From contig CANEVR010000022.1 in NCBI GenBank assembly GCA_947442505.1, positions 1 through 37,326 of the forward strand: DNA of 37,326 bases, read 5' to 3'. Under the pieces are notes generated by a model. That model worked only from the letters and a program-made list of their open reading frames with translations. It did no database searches and was not told where the DNA came from. Origin of the DNA: Flavobacteriales bacterium. GTDB taxonomy: Bacteria > Bacteroidota > Bacteroidia > Flavobacteriales_D > Sanyastnellaceae. A program made the translations under genes and the position numbers. Of this stretch, positions 15,610 through 23,616 are shown piece after piece. Every line of letters starts with the position of its first letter. Positions within the stretch are counted from its first letter, which is position 1.

Positions 15610-16625
15610 TATCTTTTGGTCCAAGCGCGAGGATCAACAGTTAAGACTTTGGCACGAAGTTGCGCCTCTTCTTTATCGTTTTTGGCAGTGCCATAAACAG
15701 CATAGAAATAATCTTGGAAAGGAATAACTTTCGCATTGACAAATCCTTGCGTTCTCATTACAGAGACCTGCTCTTGCGCATTCTCACGGGATTTGAAAAC
15801 GCCACCAACCACCCATGATTTTCCCCATTCAGTGTTGGTCTTGTTTGAAGTTGAACGCTCTGTAATCTCAGGTTGAACTGCCTTGACTTGTTCAACGCGC
15901 GTTTCTGTGTTTTCAACGGTGTTGGATACAAGTTGAGCCATCGCAATGGGTTCTGCATTCCAAAGATCAAGAAACTCCTTTTGGAATTTTTGTTCTCCTG
16001 GTTCAGTTGAAATCGTCGGAACGGCAGGGCGTTCAGATTTTTGAACGGATGGTGCAGTTAATTCAGGATTCCAACCTGCAGTATCTGTATTTTTGGTGTT
16101 GTGCTGAAAGACAAACAATCCTGTAGCAAGTAGCACGGCGACAGAAGCAGCCGCGGCCAACTTTTTCCATGCAGTTTTAGACGCTTGGATACCATTGGGC
16201 AATTGATTTTTTGCAGGAAGTACAATGTTGCCCAGTCCAAATGAAGTGAAGTCAGTGATGAATTTTTCACTGGGTACAAATTGCATTTGGCCTTGTGCAT
16301 CAGTCCAAAGTGTACCAATACCATCCAAGTGGGCTTTTTGACCATTGGCCAAGTGATTCAAAATTTGTTGTGTCCATTGCTCCAAATGGGCTTGCGCTTT
16401 TGGAAGCGCTTCGCCTGAACTTTTCACGTAATTATTCAACAGCAAACCATCACCTGTTGTTAAGTGACGATTGAAACCCAACTGCTTGCTGGGTGGCTGA
16501 ATAGAATTGTTAATGGGATGGATAACGGCACTTTTGTAAAAAGTGACAAATCCACCCAATTGCGGAACAATCACACAATCGTGTTTCAGTAATAACTGGG
16601 CTATGATAACTTCGAACTTCACCAT
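15609..16625 (-). CDS. HU (CCDC81-like) and SPOR domain membrane protein
   Basis: 338 residues. Residues 1-130 resemble the two HU-CCDC81 bacterial domains seen in Bacteroidota (LLLKHDCVIVPQLGGFVTFY; AHLDGIGTLW). One membrane helix follows (about 156-174, AAAASVAVLLATGLFVF). After a linker rich in Glu and Thr comes a C-terminal SPOR domain (about 268-335, SWVVGGVFKSRENAQEQ). SPOR domains bind peptidoglycan stripped of stem peptides, usually at the division site, so the topology is an HU-like part in the cytoplasm and SPOR in the periplasm. The role may be to link the envelope with an internal partner; this is inference. It lies 19 bp after kdsB. Confidence 0.85.
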   Translation of the reverse strand: MVKFEVIIAQLLLKHDCVIVPQLGGFVTFYKSAVIHPINNSIQPPSKQLGFNRHLTTGDGLLLNNYVKSSGEALPKAQAHLEQWTQQILNHLANGQKAHLDGIGTLWTDAQGQMQFVPSEKFITDFTSFGLGNIVLPAKNQLPNGIQASKTAWKKLAAAASVAVLLATGLFVFQHNTKNTDTAGWNPELTAPSVQKSERPAVPTISTEPGEQKFQKEFLDLWNAEPIAMAQLVSNTVENTETRVEQVKAVQPEITERSTSNKTNTEWGKSWVVGGVFKSRENAQEQVSVMRTQGFVNAKVIPFQDYFYAVYGTAKNDKEEAQLRAKVLTVDPRAWTKR

Positions 16626-16644
16626 TCAAAAATACAAAAAATGA

Positions 16645-17370
16645 TCAGATGAATTGACTTAAAATGTTCTGAAGATCTTCAGGAGTGTCCACCGATGGGG
16701 TTTCTATCTGAGTTTCAACGGTTAAGATTTGGTAACCATTGTCGAGCCAACGGAGTTGTTCCAAGGATTCTGCTTTTTCCAAAGTGGAAGGTTGCAAATG
16801 ATGGAGATTTTTTAGGAACGATGCGGTGTAGGCATACATGCCAAGGTGTTTGAAGAAACCCTTAAAGTCTTCCAATTTTTGGTAGTGAGGTATGGGGCTT
16901 CGTGAAAAATAAAGGGCCTTTCCCTCAATGTTTCGGACACATTTGACGCGGTTGTGGTTTTCATAATCCGCTCGAGATGGGTTCCATTTGACCAAGGTGG
17001 CAATGTCGCAAGATGGAATGAGCATGGCTTGGGCCAATGCATCTATTTGTGAAACATCCACCAGGGGTTCATCTCCTTGAACATTAATGACAGCATCAAA
17101 TGCAATGGGAAAAGCTTGAAGCACTTCGGCACATCGATCGGTGCCACTTTGCACTTCTTGGCTGGTCATCATGGCCTTGCCTCCAAAAGATTTTACGGCA
17201 TCAAAAATGCGTTGATCGTCTGTGGCTACAATCCATTCACTCACATGTTGTGACAAAATACAACGTTCCCAAACATGATGAATCATGCTTTTTTGTCCAA
17301 TCATCACCAATGGTTTTCCTGGAAACCGAGTACTGGCAAAGCGGGCAGGAATAACACCTAAAAGTTTCAT
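16645..17370 (-). CDS. kdsB: 3-deoxy-manno-octulosonate cytidylyltransferase (CMP-Kdo synthetase)
   Basis: 241 residues, typical length. It activates Kdo with CTP for transfer to lipid A. The nucleotide-binding motif VIPARFASTRFPGKPL is at 7-21, and ATDDQRI, SGTDRCAE and INVQGDEPLV follow. The start overlaps the stop of the TonB receptor by 4 bp (ATGA), so it is translated from the receptor mRNA. It supplies the substrate on which the core glycosyltransferases at 32336-34056 depend indirectly. Confidence 0.96.
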   Translation of the reverse strand: MKLLGVIPARFASTRFPGKPLVMIGQKSMIHHVWERCILSQHVSEWIVATDDQRIFDAVKSFGGKAMMTSQEVQSGTDRCAEVLQAFPIAFDAVINVQGDEPLVDVSQIDALAQAMLIPSCDIATLVKWNPSRADYENHNRVKCVRNIEGKALYFSRSPIPHYQKLEDFKGFFKHLGMYAYTASFLKNLHHLQPSTLEKAESLEQLRWLDNGYQILTVETQIETPSVDTPEDLQNILSQFI

Positions 17371-19796
17371 AATTCAATGCTGTATTGGATGTTGATCAAA
17401 CGGGTGGATTCAATCGCCAATGGTCGGATGGAATACAAGCGGTTGGTTAGGTTGTTGACGCTAATGGTCAGCTGTTGATTGTTCCAATTCACGCCTGCAC
17501 GTGCGTCAAAGATCCAATCTCCTTTTTGGTGAGATTCACGCCATTGAATAATACCCGGATTGAATTCTTTTGGAAAATATGCTTCGAGCAATTCAAACGC
17601 GTTATCGATGTTCTGCATGTGGCTGTTGTAACGGCTGCTCAACCCGATGTGCCAATGCGATTGGCGAAGAGACACATCCCCACGGATAAGGTGCTGCATG
17701 CGGTATTTTAAAATATTATTGGAAGGATCTGAAGAGGTACTGGTGTAGTTGGTTTGCGCAAAAATGGGGAGAATGAATGGATTGTCCATGGCCCGAGTTG
17801 CATAGTTGAAATTGGGAGTGGTAGAAGTGGGTTTGGTGTAGGTATAACCGGCCAAAAGATCAATGTTTGTGCCTGGTCTAATCTCTCCGGTTCCCATGAT
17901 GCTCAGCTCAGCACCTTGAACTTTGGCTGATCCTGTGTTCAAACTTTTGAATCCTAATCCGAGCATATTATTGAGACCTGGATTTTCCGCCCATTGACCA
18001 AAAGTAAATTCAATGAACTGATCAAAAGTTTGCTGGAAGGCAGCTGCATCGATGTATCCCTTGAATTGTCCCAATTGAAATCCTTGTTTGATACCGAACT
18101 CTATATTCTCGGAAGATTCAGGTTTAAGGTCAGGATTGGCATATACTTTCACCGCACCCAAAGCAGTGATGATGAATTTCTCGGCAATGCTAGGGAAGCG
18201 GAACCCTTGGCCATAGGAGGCTCTGATATTGGTGTGCTCAAACCATTTGAAATTGATCCCCGCGCGGAAAACAGGTCTTTGTGATTTTTCTTGGTTGATG
18301 GTGAATTGTTCTAAACGACAACCGGCAGAAAGGAACAATCTTTTTCGCCACTGGCCATCGGCTTGAAAAAAGGCAGCTCGATTGCTGGCCGTGTTGATGC
18401 CATCTGGATTTCCGCCGATGTACAATTCTCCTTCTGCAGCGGTGATGCTATTGACCGCTCCCAAAGTGGTTCTAAGACCAGGAATGCCCCAACTTTCCCA
18501 ATCTTGTTGGTACTGGTATTCCGTGTAATAGACATCACTATAATTCCCTTGGGCATTGTTGTTGTAATTGTCCAGTGATTGCCATCGGGATTTGATGGAA
18601 TGTTTGCTTCCTTTTTTGTTGTAATATTCTACAAAAGGATCCAGTGCAGAGACCAATTGATAGGTGTAGGTGTTGGATCCACTGTAAGCACCAAAAAGTC
18701 CGTTCGTGCTGTTTTCCCAAATCAAGGTTGAAAGGCTTTGGCTTTGCGCTACAATACCATTGATTCCATATGAAAGCCCTTGGATTTTTGGATTTCTGTG
18801 ACGCAATTGGAAGTTGATGCGGCTCCTGTTTTCACTGCTGTAGCGATCAACCGTGAATGGGTTTTGATCATAGGGCTGTACATTCCCAAGGCTGTCTTTG
18901 TTGGGGCCCATGTGTCCGTCGTCCGCTTGAAGCGTAGTTGCCAATAGCCATTCCCAGTTCCCGTTCTTTTGACTGTGATTGAAGAAATACCCGGCTTTTT
19001 TATTCAATCCATTCCAATAGTGATGTGGACTTTCTGGTGCGCTATATACTCCTGACCAAACCTGGAATCTGGTTTTAGGTGTCGAAGTGGGATAAGCCGT
19101 CCTAAAGTGAATCACACCAGAGAGGGCGGAGCTTCCATACAATACGCTGCTGGCTCCTTTGATGATTTCCAATTGCGCAATATTCTCCATTGGCAGAAAT
19201 GCCCATGAAGCCTTTCCTGCATCGCCACTCAAGATGGGGATATCATCAATCAATACCTGCACGCGGGAACCCGCACCAAAACTATAACCGCTGCCACTTC
19301 TGATTTGTGGTTCGTCGTCCACAATGATAACCCCCGGAACTTGCTGCAATCCATCTTCCAATGAGGTGACGTTTTTGTCTTGAAATAGCCTGGGCTGAAT
19401 TACCTCCATGCTCATGGTGACGTTAGCGACATCTTGTTGGAACTTGCCTGCTGATACAACCAATTGCTTGAAATCAATGGGTTTTTCTTGGAGGAAAATG
19501 ACACCAATGTTTCTGTTTTCTTTGAGATTGTTCAAGGATAGCGTCCTGTCATAATAGCCAATACATCGGATGGTCAATTGATGATTTCCTGCAGGCAAGG
19601 AGAACATAAAATGCCCGTCCACATCGGAGCGTGCGCCCTCATGTCCATTGGAAATGGCCACCCCAGGGATGGATTCATTATAACGACTGCTGTCTCTGAA
19701 TGTACCTTCAATGGTGAATTGTGCATTAATGCTGGTCAGTAAGCCCAATAAAAACAGGTGGGTCTGGCAAAATTTAAAAAGTAAAGTTCTCGTCAT
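17367..19796 (-). CDS. TonB-dependent outer-membrane receptor (second paralogue)
   Basis: 809 residues from ATG 19796, chosen for its signal peptide (MTRTLLFKFC... to INAQF); the open frame runs 60 codons further upstream without a plausible leader. A carboxypeptidase-regulatory-like domain (FTIEGTFRDSSRYNESIPGVAISNG; DVDGHFMFSLPAGNHQLTI) is followed by a plug (RSGSGYSFGAGSRVQVLIDDIPILSGD; LEIIKGASSVLYGSSALSGVI) and a barrel ending in INIQYSIEL. The plug and barrel motifs match the receptor at 6239-8590. The ligand is unknown. It is the first gene of a minus-strand operon with kdsB, HU-SPOR and HAD genes. Confidence 0.9.
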   Translation of the reverse strand: MTRTLLFKFCQTHLFLLGLLTSINAQFTIEGTFRDSSRYNESIPGVAISNGHEGARSDVDGHFMFSLPAGNHQLTIRCIGYYDRTLSLNNLKENRNIGVIFLQEKPIDFKQLVVSAGKFQQDVANVTMSMEVIQPRLFQDKNVTSLEDGLQQVPGVIIVDDEPQIRSGSGYSFGAGSRVQVLIDDIPILSGDAGKASWAFLPMENIAQLEIIKGASSVLYGSSALSGVIHFRTAYPTSTPKTRFQVWSGVYSAPESPHHYWNGLNKKAGYFFNHSQKNGNWEWLLATTLQADDGHMGPNKDSLGNVQPYDQNPFTVDRYSSENRSRINFQLRHRNPKIQGLSYGINGIVAQSQSLSTLIWENSTNGLFGAYSGSNTYTYQLVSALDPFVEYYNKKGSKHSIKSRWQSLDNYNNNAQGNYSDVYYTEYQYQQDWESWGIPGLRTTLGAVNSITAAEGELYIGGNPDGINTASNRAAFFQADGQWRKRLFLSAGCRLEQFTINQEKSQRPVFRAGINFKWFEHTNIRASYGQGFRFPSIAEKFIITALGAVKVYANPDLKPESSENIEFGIKQGFQLGQFKGYIDAAAFQQTFDQFIEFTFGQWAENPGLNNMLGLGFKSLNTGSAKVQGAELSIMGTGEIRPGTNIDLLAGYTYTKPTSTTPNFNYATRAMDNPFILPIFAQTNYTSTSSDPSNNILKYRMQHLIRGDVSLRQSHWHIGLSSRYNSHMQNIDNAFELLEAYFPKEFNPGIIQWRESHQKGDWIFDARAGVNWNNQQLTISVNNLTNRLYSIRPLAIESTRLINIQYSIEL

Positions 19797-19896
19797 GGTC
19801 TTGGTTTGTTCTGTTGGAGAATTCAACATCGGAAAGATAATAATTAGTGATAAGAAAAGCGGAAAGATGGCTTTTTTTTCTTTAATTATGCAACTA

Positions 19897-19916
19897 CTAC
19901 GTCCCTCAATACGTAG
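19897..19916. promoter_or_regulatory. Small inverted repeat in the divergent intergenic region
   Basis: CTACGT (19897-19902) and ACGTAG (19911-19916) flank an 8-nt spacer, about 20 bp upstream of the SBBP protein ATG at 19936. The 139-bp region 19797-19935 separates two divergent envelope genes. The repeat could be an operator or a 5' leader hairpin; only the symmetry supports it. Confidence 0.3.
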
Positions 19917-19935
19917 GAAATTAAAAACCACAACC

Positions 19936-22900
19936 ATGAAAAGAAGTTTATTCTTATTCTCCACCTTTTTACTCACTGCTTTGACTGCCTTGTCTTATGA
20001 CATGAAGCAAGGATTTATTTTGAATCAAGGGCAGTGGAAAGGGGGACATCGAACGGTATATTTTGAGAATAAAGATATGCAGCAAGCCATTCGATTGACC
20101 AATGAGGGAATGGAGTATGAGTGGTTGCAAATGCAGGGCAATGAGATGAAACTGCAGCGAGCTGTGCTGAAGCCAGTCAATGGCGAATTGAGTCGCTTTG
20201 AAGCCAAGGAATCATTGGGTGCTGTTTATTTTTATAACGTTCAAGGTCAAATCAGCACTGCGGGTTATCAGAGCGTTGTGTTCAAGGATGTTTATCCCAA
20301 TGTGGATTGGAAAATTTATCAGACAGAAAAAGGCTTGAAGTATGACTGGTTGGTGCATCCAGGGGGGAATGTAAGTGACATCAAAATGGAATGGACTGGA
20401 TTGAGTGAACTGGGCATCAAAGGAGATGGCGGTTTGTTTTTTAAGTCAACATTGGGCGAGTTAATGGAAGAGCGTCCCGTAAGTTTCCAAGACGGAAGAG
20501 AATTGAAAACACGATTTGTTGTAAAAGACAACGTGGTAGCTTTTCAGGTTTCCAACTATGATGAGAACAGTGAGTTGGTCATTGATCCTGAAGTTATTTG
20601 GTCTTCTTATTACGGAGGAGAGTCTTACGATGAAGTAAACGGCATTGCGGCGGATGTTTCTGGAAATGTTTACATCACAGGAACCACAACGAGTACTACC
20701 AACATATCAGGAAATGCCTCTGGAGCTTTGATTCATCAAACCAATATGAATGGAACGCGAGACGCTTTTTTGGCCAAGTTCAACATGAATGGTCAACGTT
20801 TATGGGCTACCTATTATGGTGGTGAAGGACAAGATGAAGGAAATGCCATCGCCATTGACGAATATGGTTTTGTGTACTTGGCAGGAACGACAACTAGCAC
20901 CTTCGCGGTGGCTTCTTTTGGTTTTCAAACCTCTTTAATGGGTATCCGTGATGGTTATATGGTCAAGTTTAGCAGCAATGGACAACGTGTTTGGGGCAGT
21001 TACTTGGGTGGTTCTGGAACGGAGAACGTTTTGGGTATGACGGTGGATAATGATGGTAGATTGATTTTGTTGGGTGAAACGACGTCCAATGATTTTTTAA
21101 TCTCTGGAACTGGGGATCAAGTGTACAGTGGGCAAGGTGATGTTTTTGTTACCTGTATAGCAGGAATGGGTGCTGTGTATTGGAGTGTTTACTTTGGAGG
21201 CGAAAATTTGGAAAATGCAGGTGGAATCGGATATGACGCAGTGAGTGATCGCGTGTTTATTACAGGAACCACAGCCTCAGTAACAGGCGTTTCATCAGGC
21301 AATGGACAACAGATGAATTTTGGTGGGGGACTGAAGGATGGATTTTTGGGAGCCTTGGATGAACAAGGGAATTTGGTATGGTCCACTTACGTTGGAGGTT
21401 CAGGCATTGACGAGGTGCGCAACAGTAGTTCTGATATATACGGAAACATCTACATTGTTGGAACCACTTCCTCAACGGGAATGGCCACAGCCGGCGCGCA
21501 TCAAACCAATTTTGGCGGTGGAGCAACGGATGCTTTCATGTCACAATACAATGTGAATGGTGGTATGTTGTGGAGAAGCTATTTCGGGGGACCAGGAACG
21601 GATGAAGGATCAGCAATGGTAGCGGATAAGCTCGGCAATATTTATTTTGGAGGACAAACCAATTCTCAAGGCTTGTCTCTCAACAACCCTTTCCAAAATA
21701 CGGTTGCGGGAGGAACAGATGCATTTTTCAGCAAGTTTACTGTCGAGGGATTCCCGCAATGGACCAGCTATTACGGAGGCACAGGAAATGAAGAATTGAA
21801 TTTTTTAAATATTGACTTTAGCCAGAAATTATTGTTTGCAGGTTCCGCGGCATCAGCCAATTTATCAGACAACGGTTGGCAATCGGCATTGAATGGCGGA
21901 CAAGATGGTTGGTTTGGAAAATTAGAAGATTGCCCCAATCCATATATCACCATTGCTTTTGATGGAGATGTAGAGTTTTGTGAAGGTGAGTCTGTCATGT
22001 TGGGTGCTGGAGGTGCAGACTGGTATGTTTGGAGCACGGGTGACACCATTCCTTTTATCAATGTGGAAGAAACTTCAGACATCACCTTGCGCGGCATATT
22101 GAATGGATGCCAGGGTATTTCATTGCCTTTGCACATAGAAGTCAAACCAGTCCCTGAATTAGAAATCATTGCTTCTGGTTCAACTACTTTTTGTCCAGGT
22201 GATGTGATCAGCATGGAATTGTATCCTTCCATATCGCCAGATTCATTGATTGCCTATTGGGAGTGGAATGATGGTACGCAAAATGATATTCAATATATCG
22301 AAGCTGAAGGAGAATGGTCGATACAAGTCACCGCCATCAATGGGTGTGATCGCGATGCCTCTGTGACCATTGCTTTTGCTGAAATGGAGGAAATAGTAAT
22401 GGCCGTGCCCAATGAAGCGTTGTGCATTTCTGATGCACCCATGCAAATGATAGGCTATCCTTTTGGAGGAACGTTTATCAGTAGCACTGGAATGGGAATC
22501 GATGGTACTTATTTTGATCCAGCCCAAGCTGGTGGTGGAATACATATCGTGCATTACGAATTGGATGATGGCTCAGGTTGCCCCAATATGACGGATCCTA
22601 TAAGCATTGAAGTATTGTATGCCCCTACTGAGTTGTTTATCCCAAGTGATACGATCTGTGTGGATGCTGATCCAATGTTGATGATGGGTTTGCCCATAGG
22701 TGGTTTCTACACAGGATTGGGTGTTTCTGGATCTAATTTCTATCCCAACTTGGCCGGTCCAGGTTGGCATGAAGTATCCTATAATTACATAGATCCACAA
22801 GGCTGCGACAACCGTGCATTCCAGAGTATTTATGTTGACCCATGTGGTTTTGTATTACAACAAGACGAAGTTCAAATACGCGTTTTCCCTAACCCAGCTA

Positions 22901-23097
22901 CTGATGTCCTAAACATCAAAGCTGAAGGACTTTTATCTGCACCCTATTATTTGGTGAACATGCAAGGAAAAGTGGTGCTGGAAGGAGTGTTGCAAAATTC
23001 GGAATTGTTGGATATTTCGAAACTTGAATCGGGCTTGTACCGTATCATCCTATATTCGCAAGAAGAAATGTCAACTCTGCCTTTTGTTAAAGAATAG
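19936..23097 (+). CDS. SBBP beta-propeller repeat protein with T9SS sorting domain
   Basis: 1053 residues from ATG 19936 (signal peptide MKRSLFLFSTFLLTALTALS). Residues about 22-215 match the N-terminal module usual before SBBP propellers (ILNQGQWKGG; VFKDVYPNVDWKIYQTEKGLKYDWLVHPGG). About 217-665 hold seven or so propeller repeats of the form YYGGxGxDExxxIAxDxxGNxYxxGTTxS. Next come two or three Ig/PKD-like modules (CPNPYITIAFDGDVEFCEGE; FCPGDVISMEL; LCISDAPMQMIGYPFGGTF). The end (VFPNPATDVLNIK, NMQGKVVLEG, LESGLYRIILYS) is a sorting domain. This is a large surface or secreted protein; such proteins are common in Bacteroidota, with ligands unknown. Longer upstream starts would ruin the signal peptide. 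Confidence 0.88.
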   Translation: MKRSLFLFSTFLLTALTALSYDMKQGFILNQGQWKGGHRTVYFENKDMQQAIRLTNEGMEYEWLQMQGNEMKLQRAVLKPVNGELSRFEAKESLGAVYFYNVQGQISTAGYQSVVFKDVYPNVDWKIYQTEKGLKYDWLVHPGGNVSDIKMEWTGLSELGIKGDGGLFFKSTLGELMEERPVSFQDGRELKTRFVVKDNVVAFQVSNYDENSELVIDPEVIWSSYYGGESYDEVNGIAADVSGNVYITGTTTSTTNISGNASGALIHQTNMNGTRDAFLAKFNMNGQRLWATYYGGEGQDEGNAIAIDEYGFVYLAGTTTSTFAVASFGFQTSLMGIRDGYMVKFSSNGQRVWGSYLGGSGTENVLGMTVDNDGRLILLGETTSNDFLISGTGDQVYSGQGDVFVTCIAGMGAVYWSVYFGGENLENAGGIGYDAVSDRVFITGTTASVTGVSSGNGQQMNFGGGLKDGFLGALDEQGNLVWSTYVGGSGIDEVRNSSSDIYGNIYIVGTTSSTGMATAGAHQTNFGGGATDAFMSQYNVNGGMLWRSYFGGPGTDEGSAMVADKLGNIYFGGQTNSQGLSLNNPFQNTVAGGTDAFFSKFTVEGFPQWTSYYGGTGNEELNFLNIDFSQKLLFAGSAASANLSDNGWQSALNGGQDGWFGKLEDCPNPYITIAFDGDVEFCEGESVMLGAGGADWYVWSTGDTIPFINVEETSDITLRGILNGCQGISLPLHIEVKPVPELEIIASGSTTFCPGDVISMELYPSISPDSLIAYWEWNDGTQNDIQYIEAEGEWSIQVTAINGCDRDASVTIAFAEMEEIVMAVPNEALCISDAPMQMIGYPFGGTFISSTGMGIDGTYFDPAQAGGGIHIVHYELDDGSGCPNMTDPISIEVLYAPTELFIPSDTICVDADPMLMMGLPIGGFYTGLGVSGSNFYPNLAGPGWHEVSYNYIDPQGCDNRAFQSIYVDPCGFVLQQDEVQIRVFPNPATDVLNIKAEGLLSAPYYLVNMQGKVVLEGVLQNSELLDISKLESGLYRIILYSQEEMSTLPFVKE

Positions 23098-23560
23098 ATT
23101 CCATATCGTTTGTTTTGCTTCCTTGATGGCTGTGTTTATGGCATCATGGTCGGGTTGTAAACCCAACACCGGTGGTCCAGACGATGGTGATCCAGGTACA
23201 GACAATCCAACAGATCCGGAACCAACTTCGAATCAAGCACAGGTCAATTTTATTTGGATGTCTACCACGGACTCAACCTTGAATGCCATGGTGGGAGCCA
23301 TTTTGGAAATTTATGATCAGGAAGGCAACCTAATGTTCATGGGAGTAGATGTGCGTTCAGGAACGGATGTGGTTTTTGATTGGAATCCAGGAGTTGTATT
23401 CAACGTTGGAAAGACGTATCAATTCAAATTAAAAAATCCAGTAGGAAACGTGGTGGATACTGGGACATTTGACCCAGCTGCAGCCATTGATCAAGACGAG
23501 TTTGCGCTAGTTACCAGCAAGTGCATTTTCTTTCTTCAACTTTCTTGGCAAATTGCCTAA
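23084..23560 (+). CDS. Small lipoprotein of unknown function
   Basis: About 158 residues if TTG 23084 is used, giving MLKNRFHIVCFASLMAVFMASWSGC, a lipoprotein signal with Cys25. A 26-residue linker rich in Gly, Asp, Pro and Thr follows, then a small beta-rich domain (NFIWMSTTDSTLNAMVGAILEIYDQEGN to TFDP). That domain resembles a carboxypeptidase-regulatory or transthyretin-like fold only in general pattern; I do not recognise the family. The start overlaps the end of the SBBP gene by 14 bp. The only nearby ATG (23126) would cut the signal peptide too short, so a non-ATG start is likely. Confidence 0.65.
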   Translation: MLKNRFHIVCFASLMAVFMASWSGCKPNTGGPDDGDPGTDNPTDPEPTSNQAQVNFIWMSTTDSTLNAMVGAILEIYDQEGNLMFMGVDVRSGTDVVFDWNPGVVFNVGKTYQFKLKNPVGNVVDTGTFDPAAAIDQDEFALVTSKCIFFLQLSWQIA

Positions 23561-23581
23561 TATTTCAGCGAACATTCCGTT

Positions 23582-23589
23582 TACCTTTG
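23582..23589 (+). promoter_or_regulatory. Candidate -7 promoter element of dxs
   Basis: TACCTTTG is an exact TAnnTTTG match, 27 bp before the dxs ATG, giving a leader of about 20 nt. No TTTG at the usual spacing was found. Confidence 0.5.
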
Positions 23590-23616
23590 TGTTATTGGTA
23601 AATAGAACTTTTCGTA

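Noticed and set aside
19711-19935. 75-codon N-terminal extension of the SBBP protein
   Set aside because: It would begin inside the divergent TonB receptor gene and place the signal peptide internally; ATG 19936 gives a normal leader.
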